61,258 nucleotides of DNA. It comes from Fastidiosipila sp964627125 (GTDB lineage Bacteria > Bacillota > Clostridia > Saccharofermentanales > Fastidiosipilaceae). Every line of letters starts with the position of its first letter. The stretch's first letter is position 1. This document shows, in pieces, positions 43,207 to 51,933 of this stretch. The translations under genes were made by a program, and so were the position numbers. Location of the stretch: positions 1-61,258 of the forward strand of contig CAZVJQ010000007.1 in the NCBI GenBank assembly GCA_964627125.1. The letters run 5' to 3'. Below the pieces are notes generated by a model, which had not been told where the DNA came from, searched no databases, and was given only the letters and a program-made list of their open reading frames with translations.

Positions 43207-43416
43207 CTATTTAGAACAGTGATCGCATAAAGTAAAACTCAAATCTGGGTGCTTCTCTTTAGCCGAAGCCTCCGCCTCACTAACACTATCGAAAAAATCT
43301 AAGGTCATAGAATTATCATTGTCTGGTGTGTACTGACATGCATATTCATGAATCTTATGACTGCCATCACTGCCTGCATTGATATTATAAATGTACAAGG
43401 TTTTCTTATTTAACAT
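43207..43416 (-). CDS. Small CxxC protein of unknown function
   Basis: A 69-aa soluble protein. The ATG at 43416 has GGAGG 6 bases upstream. Its layout is a beta-strand (TLYIYNINAG), then HKIHEYACQYTP, FFDSVSEAEASAKEKHPD and a C-terminal LCDHCSK. The order of His..Cys, FDSV.EA..AK and final C-x2-C recurs in many small bacterial proteins of unknown function that probably bind zinc. Only three cysteines and some histidines are present, so one metal site at most. Its neighbour on the same strand is the CsbD-like gene. Confidence 0.5.
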   Translation of the reverse strand: MLNKKTLYIYNINAGSDGSHKIHEYACQYTPDNDNSMTLDFFDSVSEAEASAKEKHPDLSFTLCDHCSK

Positions 43417-43505
43417 ACTAGCCTCCAAAACTTTTAATAGTGAAATTATAACTGATATTACTTATGTATGCGATAGTTATCGAATTATCAGCAAAATTAA
43501 CTCTC

Positions 43506-44030
43506 TTAGTCTTGTTCAGCTTCTTTTCTTTGTCTCTCGTTAACTGCTTCATCTACTGTGCTCTGTGCTGAAGCCTCAGCTTCATCTCTTATGTTAAAAG
43601 CCTCGCTTGCACTTTCTCTTTCATCAGAACGCATTTCTTGAGTTTTCTCAATTGCTTTTTGTCTCAACTCTTCAGCCTTCTCAGCAGCTTCTTCTTTTAG
43701 ACGCTTACCTTCGCTAATTGCTTCTTCCATTTTCTCATCAGCTGCTCTATGAACATTTTCACGTGTCTCTTGAACTCTATCTTCAATTTCATCACGTACA
43801 TTGTCAACTTTTTCAGAAGCTTGTGCTTTAAGACTATCTCTATCTAGGAGGCCTTTTGCAGCCTTTTGTTTTAAGTCACCTTCTTCTTGATCTTTAAGAC
43901 CTTCAGCTTGTAATTCAGGATTGTCAGTAGCTTTACCAAAAAGATCCTTAGCTGTACCTACAACTTGGTCCCAAATTCCTTCTGCATTTTTACCATGATC
44001 TGTGTTATTTCCATTATTTTCTGTATTCAT
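43506..44030 (-). CDS. CsbD-like stress protein with a long helical tail
   Basis: A 174-aa very hydrophilic protein. The N-terminal 60 residues show the CsbD pattern (GIWDQVVGTAKDLFGKATDNPELQAEG, then EEGDLKQKAAKG). The rest is one continuous charged amphipathic helix in 11-residue style repeats with few hydrophobics (EKVDNVRDEIEDRVQETREN, AEKAEELRQKAIEKTQEM), as in apolipoprotein or LEA-like proteins. CsbD is sigma-B-dependent in Bacillus. A strong AGGAGG precedes the ATG. A role in membrane or desiccation protection is inferred. Confidence 0.65.
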   Translation of the reverse strand: MNTENNGNNTDHGKNAEGIWDQVVGTAKDLFGKATDNPELQAEGLKDQEEGDLKQKAAKGLLDRDSLKAQASEKVDNVRDEIEDRVQETRENVHRAADEKMEEAISEGKRLKEEAAEKAEELRQKAIEKTQEMRSDERESASEAFNIRDEAEASAQSTVDEAVNERQRKEAEQD

Positions 44031-44138
44031 AAAAAATACCTCCTTTTGTATTTAAGCCCTATATTACTTATACAATTAGGAGCCCAGTTTAAAATTGTAT
44101 TAATCTTAATTGAATAAATCGACTTTGGGGAAAGGAGA

Positions 44139-45071
44139 CTACATCGCATCCATAAAGTTCACGAGTTCTTTAAACATCTCAGGGTCAAAAGCGCTATGAC
44201 CTGCATTTTCAACGAACTTTAAATTAGCATGAGGAAGTGCCTCAGCTAGCTCATAAGCAGCGCTAGGCATGCAAACTGTGTCATATCTACCATGGAATAT
44301 ATATATTGGTACACCATTTAATTTATCTACTCTATTGAGGATATAATCATCTTCAAACCAGAACATTCTATTAGCGAAGTAATGAGCTTCCATGGTTGCT
44401 ATAGATAGTTCAGGGTCAGTAACATCAGCTGTAGAATCTGGGAATTCAGGAGTTAGCTTAGAGACTGAACTCTCCCAATCGCTCCAACTTTTACATGCCT
44501 CATTTCTTACAAATATATCAGCGCCAATAATTCGTCTGTAATATGCATAGACTAAGTCATCTTGCTCATTGGCTGGAATATTATCTCTAAACTTAGCGAA
44601 CTCTTCTGGGAAAAACTCACCAGCTCCACCATTGTAGAGCCAGTCTATATCTATCTGGCGACCTAAGAATATACCTCTTAAAATTAATCCACGAACTCTC
44701 TCTGGATAATGTATTGCATAGACAAGAGCTAATGTTGATCCGTAGCTTCCACCAAATAAGTAGAAAGTATCTAAATCAAAATACTTAGCAATCTCGTTAA
44801 TATCTTGCACGCTGTGTAAGACTGTGTTGTTTTCAATATTTAGGAAGGGCCTACTCTTTCCACTACCTCTTTGGTCGAAGAGAATTATGTGGTATTTCTC
44901 TGGATTAAAGAAATTCTTAGAACTTGAAGATATACCACCACCAGGTCCTCCATGTAGGAAGATGACTGGAAGCCCGTCCTTTTTTCCGTACTCTTCAATA
45001 TATAATTCATGAGTATCGTCTACTTTCAAGTGGAATGAGTTAATTAATTTGCTGTTTTCGTATCCTGTCAT
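44139..45071 (-). CDS. Proline iminopeptidase (alpha/beta hydrolase, S33)
   Basis: A 310-aa cytosolic peptidase that removes N-terminal proline. It has the oxyanion motif LHGGPGGG (residues 39-46), FDQRGSGKS, the nucleophile S109 in GGSYGS, the Asp in GRYDTVCMP and the His in ENAGHSAFDP. Length and the DQRGSGKS signature fit prolyl aminopeptidase; other S33 members share the fold. AGGAG lies before the ATG. Confidence 0.85.
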   Translation of the reverse strand: MTGYENSKLINSFHLKVDDTHELYIEEYGKKDGLPVIFLHGGPGGGISSSSKNFFNPEKYHIILFDQRGSGKSRPFLNIENNTVLHSVQDINEIAKYFDLDTFYLFGGSYGSTLALVYAIHYPERVRGLILRGIFLGRQIDIDWLYNGGAGEFFPEEFAKFRDNIPANEQDDLVYAYYRRIIGADIFVRNEACKSWSDWESSVSKLTPEFPDSTADVTDPELSIATMEAHYFANRMFWFEDDYILNRVDKLNGVPIYIFHGRYDTVCMPSAAYELAEALPHANLKFVENAGHSAFDPEMFKELVNFMDAM

Positions 45072-45187
45072 TATTGCACTCCTAAATTTATGTTAATCCA
45101 ATTATAAACCAGATGTTTGCTAAAGTTTTCCACAAAGAAGCAAGAAGATTTATATCTTTAAAAGCTAATCTATATTAAAATATATGT

Positions 45188-46465
45188 ATGGATAGAACTA
45201 TACTGCATATTGATATGAATAATTTTTATGCATCTGTTGAACTTCTAACAAAACCCGAATTAAAAGATAAACCAGTGGTTGTTGGTGGTGATGAGAGCAG
45301 ACGCCATGGTATAGTTTTGGCCAAAAATGAAATTGCTAAAAAGTTTGGAATTAAAACTGCAGAAACTCTGCATGCTGCTAGGCAAAAATGCCCACAAGTA
45401 ATTATTCTTCCTCCGCAAATGGATTTATATAGAGATTTTTCGAGACGAGCAAAAGAGATTTATTTACAGTATAGCGAGAGAGTGCAATCCTTTGGTCCAG
45501 ATGAAGCATGGATTGATATTAGTGCGAGAAAAGAATCAGGTCTTGAACTAGCTAAGATTATTCAAAATAGAATCCTTAATGAATTAGGTTTAACTGTATC
45601 TGTAGGTGTGTCGTGGAACAAGACTTTTGCCAAAATGGGAAGCGACTACAAAAAACCTTTTGCTATAACTGCAATTACTAGAGAAAATTACAAGCAAATT
45701 TTATATCCACTAGATGTTGGTGAATTCCAATTTGTTGGTAAAACTACAGCTGAGAAGTTGAAGGCTGTTGGTGTGAAGACTATAGGTGACTTAGCAGAAT
45801 TAGATTTAGAATATGCCCAAATTTTCCTAGGTAAGAATGGAAAGAGCTTAGTTTTAAATGCTAGAGGTGAGGACGACTCTATGGTTCTTACTGAAGATGA
45901 GCAGGGGCCATCTAAATCTATAGGCTCTATGCAAACTACTTCACATGACTTAGTTGATAGAAAAGAGATTGAAGAGCTCTTCATGAAACTATCTGAAGAA
46001 GTGGCTCAACGCATGGATGCAGAGAATATGAGAGCTTATACCATTAGAATATATGTAAGGGACTTAGAATTTAGAACATTTTCTAGACAACGATCAGGGG
46101 AAGTTGCAGTTCAAGATAAGAAAGATATATACAAAATAGCACTAGCTCTATTCGATGAGCATTTTTCAACTATTGGTGCTGTCAGGTTGTTAGGGGTAAC
46201 AGCCGATAAATTAGAAGATAAAAATGAAATTAGTCAAATGAGCTTTATGGATTTGCTAGAGCAAGCAACCATTCAAGCTCATGGTAAAGGAATAAGGGAA
46301 ACAAGTAATAAGGGAAAAGAAGAAGTAAGTATCCAGGGAAAACATTCGCAAGAGTCAAATAATTTGATAGAGCTACTGAGTAATTTAAGAAGAGAGTTTG
46401 GTAAGGATATGGTCTTTTTGGCCAGTGATTTAGGTGAATTGGAGGATATGGATAATGATTTATGA
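45188..46465 (+). CDS. dinB: DNA polymerase IV (Y-family, DinB/PolY)
   Basis: A 425-aa translesion polymerase. The N-terminal metal site is ILHIDMNNFYASVE with D9, and the second is SFGPDEAWID with D105 and E106; the palm, fingers and little-finger domains follow to about residue 350. The segment QMSFMDLL after that may be a beta-clamp binding motif. No ribosome binding site lies before the ATG at 45188 and a TATATT-like -10 sits about 15 bases upstream, so the mRNA may be leaderless. No LexA box could be recognised. The last 11 bases overlap the yhcH-like gene. Confidence 0.92.
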   Translation: MDRTILHIDMNNFYASVELLTKPELKDKPVVVGGDESRRHGIVLAKNEIAKKFGIKTAETLHAARQKCPQVIILPPQMDLYRDFSRRAKEIYLQYSERVQSFGPDEAWIDISARKESGLELAKIIQNRILNELGLTVSVGVSWNKTFAKMGSDYKKPFAITAITRENYKQILYPLDVGEFQFVGKTTAEKLKAVGVKTIGDLAELDLEYAQIFLGKNGKSLVLNARGEDDSMVLTEDEQGPSKSIGSMQTTSHDLVDRKEIEELFMKLSEEVAQRMDAENMRAYTIRIYVRDLEFRTFSRQRSGEVAVQDKKDIYKIALALFDEHFSTIGAVRLLGVTADKLEDKNEISQMSFMDLLEQATIQAHGKGIRETSNKGKEEVSIQGKHSQESNNLIELLSNLRREFGKDMVFLASDLGELEDMDNDL

Positions 46466-46946
46466 CAAAATCACAAATTTGAACAGATATAAGGGTTTGG
46501 ACGCTAGTTTAGATTTCGCCATTGAGTATATTAAAAATACTAATTTTGCGAAGTTGATTGAAGAGAATCCTAGCGCAGAGATAGAGATTGCTCACGATAA
46601 GTTATATGCAGTAACTAATACTTATGACAAGAGTAATTTTGAGCAAGTAGGTTTCCACAGAAATGATGAATATATTGAGATTCACATTCCTGTAACTGGT
46701 AAAGAGATAATTCACTTCTATAACCCAGAGATTAGTGAGGAGAATTTATCTAGTGCTCACTATACAGGTGAGATTGCAGATAGCAATGAAGATAATCAAA
46801 ATGGTGGCGGAATTGATAAATTAACGCTTAGTGGCGGAGGTTTTGCATTATTCTTCCCTAAAGAGCGTTTCCACATTGATTATTTTGATGCGGATGATGC
46901 AGTTACAGTAAATAAGATTACAGTACTCAGTAGATACACTGATTAA
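46455..46946 (+). CDS. YhcH/YjgK/YiaL (DUF386) family protein
   Basis: A 163-aa cupin-like protein. The ATG at 46455 is set by GGAGG 9 bases upstream and overlaps the end of dinB. Motifs HIPVTGKEIIHFY, FALFFPKERFHIDYFD and the TNTYDKSNFEQVGFHRNDEYIEI strand are family hallmarks; the His and Glu residues (FHRND, EIHIP, FHIDYF) form the metal site. Some members are sialic-acid mutarotases, which would suit an organism that degrades host amino-sugars, but there are no sialic acid genes nearby, so the substrate is uncertain. Confidence 0.8.
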   Translation: MIYDKITNLNRYKGLDASLDFAIEYIKNTNFAKLIEENPSAEIEIAHDKLYAVTNTYDKSNFEQVGFHRNDEYIEIHIPVTGKEIIHFYNPEISEENLSSAHYTGEIADSNEDNQNGGGIDKLTLSGGGFALFFPKERFHIDYFDADDAVTVNKITVLSRYTD

Positions 46947-47109
46947 TCTTTCCTTACTCTCTTCATAATATGTTTCTATATTTGCTCCAGTTTAAGCAAA
47001 TAATAATTAATCTTGTTTAAATGTAAAAAGTTAGAGCTCTTTCTGTGTTACAATTATTTGTACGAAAAAATTAGAAATTCTATAAATTCAAAAATGACAG
47101 GAGAGCCAA

Positions 47110-47916
47110 ATGTACAAGAAAACAAGCGCAGAAGCTATTCAAAAAATTTTAGATGAAAATGAATATCGTTATTACGATGAGAGAGAAGAATTAGACGATC
47201 TCATGGATGACGATGAGAGCGTATTTTACAGCTCCAGCGATATGTTAATTATGACTAGCCCAAGAAGAACTCTTGAGGTTTGGGCTATGCCTCTAACTCC
47301 AGATTTTGATTTGGCTAAATTTGAAAAATGGCTAGAAAAACAAGCTAGTGAATTCAATGTCCATATGAATGTTACCGGCATGAATCCAGGTTCTTTTAGA
47401 TACCAAGAGTATTATGAAGTAACAGAACCTATTAAGAGCTTCTGGCACGAAATCGATACAACAATTGAAGTTGAAGATGGCCAAGATGGTGCAAGCTTAG
47501 GTTCAAAAATCCCAGGAACAATTAGAAAATTAACCCCAAGAGATGAGAGAATAGCTAGAGATTTCCCTCAGACTCAAACACGTGGTTACATGGACTTAGG
47601 TCAAACTTTCTCCTTCGTCGTTCATGATGAATTAGGATATATTTTTGGATATTTTGATGAGACAGATAGATTAATTGGATATCTATCGATGATGCCTGCT
47701 GGTTTTGATGCTTATGCTGTTGATGATATTTATGTATTGCCATCTAAGCGTAAACAGGGCGTGGGAGCCTCTTTAGCCAAGTACGCAGTAGGAATAGCTG
47801 CGAGTGAGGATTTAGCTACTTACTGGCCTATCGCTGAAGATGAGTTGGCACAACAAACTGCCAAGTCTGCAGGTTTTGAAGAAGTAGCAAGTAGAATTAC
47901 TATACAAAATTTATAA
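47110..47916 (+). CDS. GNAT-family N-acetyltransferase with an extra N-terminal domain
   Basis: A 268-aa protein. The acetyl-CoA binding core is at the C-terminus: DRLIGYLSMMPAG, then DDIYVLPSKRKQGVGASLAKYAVGIA with the R-x-x-G-x-G pyrophosphate loop near residues 215-240, and ATYWPIAEDELAQQTAKSAGFEEV. The first 135 residues are not a recognisable GNAT; they contain an acidic segment and may select the substrate. AGGAG precedes the ATG. It may be co-transcribed with the SNF2 gene 25 bases downstream. Its substrate is unknown. Confidence 0.75.
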   Translation: MYKKTSAEAIQKILDENEYRYYDEREELDDLMDDDESVFYSSSDMLIMTSPRRTLEVWAMPLTPDFDLAKFEKWLEKQASEFNVHMNVTGMNPGSFRYQEYYEVTEPIKSFWHEIDTTIEVEDGQDGASLGSKIPGTIRKLTPRDERIARDFPQTQTRGYMDLGQTFSFVVHDELGYIFGYFDETDRLIGYLSMMPAGFDAYAVDDIYVLPSKRKQGVGASLAKYAVGIAASEDLATYWPIAEDELAQQTAKSAGFEEVASRITIQNL

Positions 47917-47940
47917 GAGTAAAAAATAACGAGGTTTAAT

Positions 47941-50900
47941 TTGAAGGTATTAATTGATACAGATGGGATATCGCAACTAGCGTCATCTACAAAAATTTAT
48001 ATGCGTGGTAGAAACATATTCAATGCGAAGCAAAGAATAGGGCCACTATATTACGATGCTAATAAATATGTTGTTTCTGCGAAGATTAGTTCACTGTCAG
48101 GAAATGTCTATGACACTTTCTTACAGTTAAATAGTAATGGAACTTTGGCGGGAGCTGCATGTAGTTGTAAGTCCTTTGGTATATACAAGGGGCCATGTAA
48201 GCATGTCATCGCGCTGTTATTTAATTTAACGGAAGTTGAACTCCCAGATGATGGGCAAGACCCATTGCCATTGAAAGAGGATGACTATCTATATGGTAGG
48301 CCAAGTTTGCGCCAGCCAATTCTATCTTTTGATGTATTAGAGAGAATTACAGGTCCAGATAAGAAGCGATCAAGAAGAGGTTCACGTCCACAAGCAAGTG
48401 GCCCAAGCAATAGAGATGGTGATTCAGAAAATGCTAATACCACTGCAAATACAGCTAATAGAACTGAAGAATTCCTGAAAGATGAAACTGTTGGAGGAGC
48501 TTCAGGTGAGAGTGAATTTGTCAAAATAAAACCAGGACAATCAAGAGTAGAAGCAGTTGAAGAAGAAGAGATTCAGATTGTAGATGTTAAACCTAGATTA
48601 TCTGGTGGTGAAGAGTTAATTAAGCAATTAAAATTCTGGAGCCATAGAGAGGATAATTTAGATAATAGTTTAGAAGATGTACTAGCCTTAGACAGATTAT
48701 GTTTATTTGAAATTACTGTGAGTTTAAGACCAGGACACTCAAATGACAGTCAACTATCTTTACGTGTTGGTGTTAAGGACCATTTGTATGTTGTAAATAG
48801 AATTGGTGAATTCTTAGAGAAAGTTAAGAGTAGAGAAGCGATTGAATTTGGTTCTTACTTTACTTGGCATAAGAAACAGACTCTAACTAAGAAACAAAGT
48901 GATTTCTTAACCTGGCTAGATCTACAGTTTAAGGTATCTCAAAATAGAGCTATTGCAGATATGACTGCAAATGAGATTGCGCTGTCACAAGATGCATTAG
49001 ATAGTAAAACTATTAGCTTAAGTGCTGTGCAATTGAAGAGCTTATTTGAATTAAGCTTACAAAATGAGTTTGAGATTGATGTAAACCTAGAGCTCGGCAA
49101 TAGGGAATTCCCAATGGTGTGGAGAACTAACTTGCCTAATGAGCTTTCTATTTTCATGGACTTAATTGAAGAGGATGAAGCTACAGACGAGCAGGAAGCG
49201 AGCGTGCAGAAGGCTGCATCAGAAGATGAAGAAACTAAACGTAATGAAAAAATTGCTCTTGACCTTCGCTTAAATAATGCTCACGTTAATGTCTTGCGAT
49301 TAGACGATTTAGGTAGTATTAGAGAGTTCCAAAACTCGGTATTAATCATGCCTACATATGGTGTGCTCTTAATTGATTCAGTTCTTTACTATGTTGATTC
49401 TGAAGCGGATAGACTAACTTATTCAATAGCTGAAGTTTTAGCTAGAGAAAATGAGTCTGTGATCAAGTTAACAGCTCCAGAGACCTCCTACTTGATTGGT
49501 ACCTGCAATGCGGTATTAGAAGATGCTAGCGATTTTGGAGTATCTCCAGCACTTGAAGAGATTTTAATAAATGAAAAATTAGCAACTAGAACATATTTAG
49601 ATTATGACGGTAAGAGAGTTAATCTATCTGCCTTCTTCCACTATGGGAAATATAGTTTTAGACCAGGTTATGCAGAGAAGAAAATTATCTCTAAAGAAGA
49701 TAACAACGATGTTGTCTTAATTAGAGATATTAGTTCAGAAAAATATTACACAAGACTGCTCTATGACTTAGGATTTAATGAAGCTAATTTAAAACAAGAA
49801 GAACTATCTATGCTCACTAAAAATGAGAAGGGTTCTTACATGGCCAACCAGTATTCATTGAGCGGCAATGAGAAGATTTTCCACTTCATTAAAGGAAATG
49901 TAGATAGTATTTCTGAGATTTCTAGATTACTAGCTACACCTGATTTCAAGAAGATTAATCTTCTTAAACCAGGAACAGCCAGCATGACTGTCGATATGAG
50001 TGCAGATGACGCATATATTAGATTAGAAATTAATATTGATGGTTTTGAAAGTAATGCAGTATCCAAGATTGTTCAAGCCTTCTTAGACGATAAGAAATTT
50101 ATTAAATTAGATGAATATTCTTTTGTAGATTTAAGCATTGAAGATGGTAACTGGTCAGCTAGCTTAGAAGACCTTAAGAGCATGGTTAAAACTCTAGAAT
50201 CTTGGGAAGTTAAGTGGGAAGATAATGCATTCTTAGTACCTAAGGTTAGAAGTTTATCTTTATTTGCTGCAATTCAAGATACAAATATTGAAGTTTCAAG
50301 TTCTGTTCAAAATGCGAGCGATGCTTGGAATAGATTAGTTGAGGATATGGAAAATCCATCTCTCAATGCTCCTGAACTTCCAGATGGTGTGGAAGCTACT
50401 TTAAGACCATATCAGGTGGAAGGTTTCCACTGGTTATCTTACTTAGAGAGATATGGCCTAGGCGGAATTTTAGCAGATGAGATGGGTCTGGGTAAGACCT
50501 TACAAACTCTTACTTTCTTGTGGTCACTGTATCAAAAAGAGGGTGGACGCTTCCTAATAGTTGCACCAACTTCCTTACTATATAACTGGCAGAAAGAAAC
50601 TGAGAAGTTCACTCCTGGCATGAAGGCTAGAGTTATTACAGGTACTAAGCCTGAAAGAATTGATCAGTATCAACAGTTCGCTAAAGAGGATGGAATAATT
50701 ATCGTATCTTACGGGCTTGTTCGCCAGGATAGAAAAGAGCTAGGTCAATTTACTTTTGACGCTGTTGTAATCGATGAGGCTCAAAATATTAAGAACCCAA
50801 TGACTAAGACATCTAGAAATGTTAAGGCACTGAAGGCTAAACGTAGATTTGCACTTACAGGTACACCTCTTGAAAACCACATAGGTGAGCTCTGGTCTAT

Positions 50901-51879
50901 CTTCGACTTCATCATGCCTGGATATTTATTCACCTACTCATCCTTCCAAGATAGATTTGGTATTTTGTTCAAAGCCCCCGAAGTCTCCAAATACAGCCGC
51001 GAGGAACTTGAGGCTCTAGATAAGGAAGAACTAGAAGAGATAGTAGATGGAAATTATCTAGCATCTAAAGCATCTAGAGAGAGCTTAAGACAATTAGTAT
51101 CTCCATTCATTCTAAGAAGATTGAAGAAAGATGTTCTAGAAGAGTTGCCAGATAAGCTATCCAGCAATATTCCTGTTCCAATGACAGGACAACAACAAAA
51201 GATTTATAGAGAGCATTTAGCGAGAGCTAGAATGCAAATAGCTGAATATGAAGAATCTGACACTAAATACCAAAACCGTCAGCGTATGAATATTCTGGGA
51301 GAATTAACTAGATTAAGACAGATTTGCTGTCACCCATCTCTTTTCATGAATGATTATACAGGTGGTAGTGGTAAGCTAGAAGTGCTTGAAGACTTAGTAG
51401 AAAACCTAGTTTCACAAGGGCATAGAATATTGATTTTCTCACAATTTACTAAGATGCTATCTCTAATTAGAGAGCGTCAAGAAGCGTTAGATAGAAAAAT
51501 ATTCTATATAGATGGACAAGTAAAATCTGAAGAGAGATTAAGACTAGTTGATGAATTCAACTCAGGTGAAGGTGAAATCTTCCTAATCTCGCTTAAGGCG
51601 GGTGGTACAGGTCTTAACCTTACAGGTGCAGACGTCGTAATTCACTATGACCCATGGTGGAACCCAGCTGTTGAGAACCAAGCGACAGATAGAGCCCACA
51701 GAATTGGTCAAGAGAAGGATGTTCAGGTATTTAGACTAGTAACTATTGGGTCAATTGAAGAGAAGATACAAGATATGCAAAGAGCTAAAGAAGATCTCTT
51801 GGACGACATAGTATCGCCAGGGTCAACCTTCATTAACAGGCTCAACATGGACGATATTAAAGAACTATTTTTAGATTAG
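47941..51879 (+). CDS. SNF2-family helicase with N-terminal SWIM zinc finger
   Basis: A 1312-aa Swi2/Snf2 DNA translocase. A SWIM zinc finger is complete near the N-terminus (C74, C76, C86, H88 in CSCKSFGIYKGPCKH). Residues 130-180 form a low-complexity linker. A long middle domain precedes the helicase core: LADEMGLGKT (845-853), VVIDEAQNIKNP (DEAQ box at 945-948), LTGTPLENHIGELWSI and the C-terminal QATDRAHRIGQEKDVQVFRL. The start is TTG with GAGG 7 bases upstream. Bacterial SWIM-SNF2 proteins may remodel RNA polymerase or nucleoid complexes; the exact target is unknown. HelD, which dislodges RNA polymerase, follows. Confidence 0.93.
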   Translation: MKVLIDTDGISQLASSTKIYMRGRNIFNAKQRIGPLYYDANKYVVSAKISSLSGNVYDTFLQLNSNGTLAGAACSCKSFGIYKGPCKHVIALLFNLTEVELPDDGQDPLPLKEDDYLYGRPSLRQPILSFDVLERITGPDKKRSRRGSRPQASGPSNRDGDSENANTTANTANRTEEFLKDETVGGASGESEFVKIKPGQSRVEAVEEEEIQIVDVKPRLSGGEELIKQLKFWSHREDNLDNSLEDVLALDRLCLFEITVSLRPGHSNDSQLSLRVGVKDHLYVVNRIGEFLEKVKSREAIEFGSYFTWHKKQTLTKKQSDFLTWLDLQFKVSQNRAIADMTANEIALSQDALDSKTISLSAVQLKSLFELSLQNEFEIDVNLELGNREFPMVWRTNLPNELSIFMDLIEEDEATDEQEASVQKAASEDEETKRNEKIALDLRLNNAHVNVLRLDDLGSIREFQNSVLIMPTYGVLLIDSVLYYVDSEADRLTYSIAEVLARENESVIKLTAPETSYLIGTCNAVLEDASDFGVSPALEEILINEKLATRTYLDYDGKRVNLSAFFHYGKYSFRPGYAEKKIISKEDNNDVVLIRDISSEKYYTRLLYDLGFNEANLKQEELSMLTKNEKGSYMANQYSLSGNEKIFHFIKGNVDSISEISRLLATPDFKKINLLKPGTASMTVDMSADDAYIRLEINIDGFESNAVSKIVQAFLDDKKFIKLDEYSFVDLSIEDGNWSASLEDLKSMVKTLESWEVKWEDNAFLVPKVRSLSLFAAIQDTNIEVSSSVQNASDAWNRLVEDMENPSLNAPELPDGVEATLRPYQVEGFHWLSYLERYGLGGILADEMGLGKTLQTLTFLWSLYQKEGGRFLIVAPTSLLYNWQKETEKFTPGMKARVITGTKPERIDQYQQFAKEDGIIIVSYGLVRQDRKELGQFTFDAVVIDEAQNIKNPMTKTSRNVKALKAKRRFALTGTPLENHIGELWSIFDFIMPGYLFTYSSFQDRFGILFKAPEVSKYSREELEALDKEELEEIVDGNYLASKASRESLRQLVSPFILRRLKKDVLEELPDKLSSNIPVPMTGQQQKIYREHLARARMQIAEYEESDTKYQNRQRMNILGELTRLRQICCHPSLFMNDYTGGSGKLEVLEDLVENLVSQGHRILIFSQFTKMLSLIRERQEALDRKIFYIDGQVKSEERLRLVDEFNSGEGEIFLISLKAGGTGLNLTGADVVIHYDPWWNPAVENQATDRAHRIGQEKDVQVFRLVTIGSIEEKIQDMQRAKEDLLDDIVSPGSTFINRLNMDDIKELFLD

Positions 51880-51933
51880 TTTGAGTTAGCGGTTGGCTAA
51901 ATGCCAGACCCTCTAACTTAGGAGGATATGGTT

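Noticed and set aside
45072..45187. LexA box for dinB
   Set aside because: The closest candidate (AAC-N5-GTT) has the wrong spacing and lacks the outer bases of the Gram-positive LexA site.
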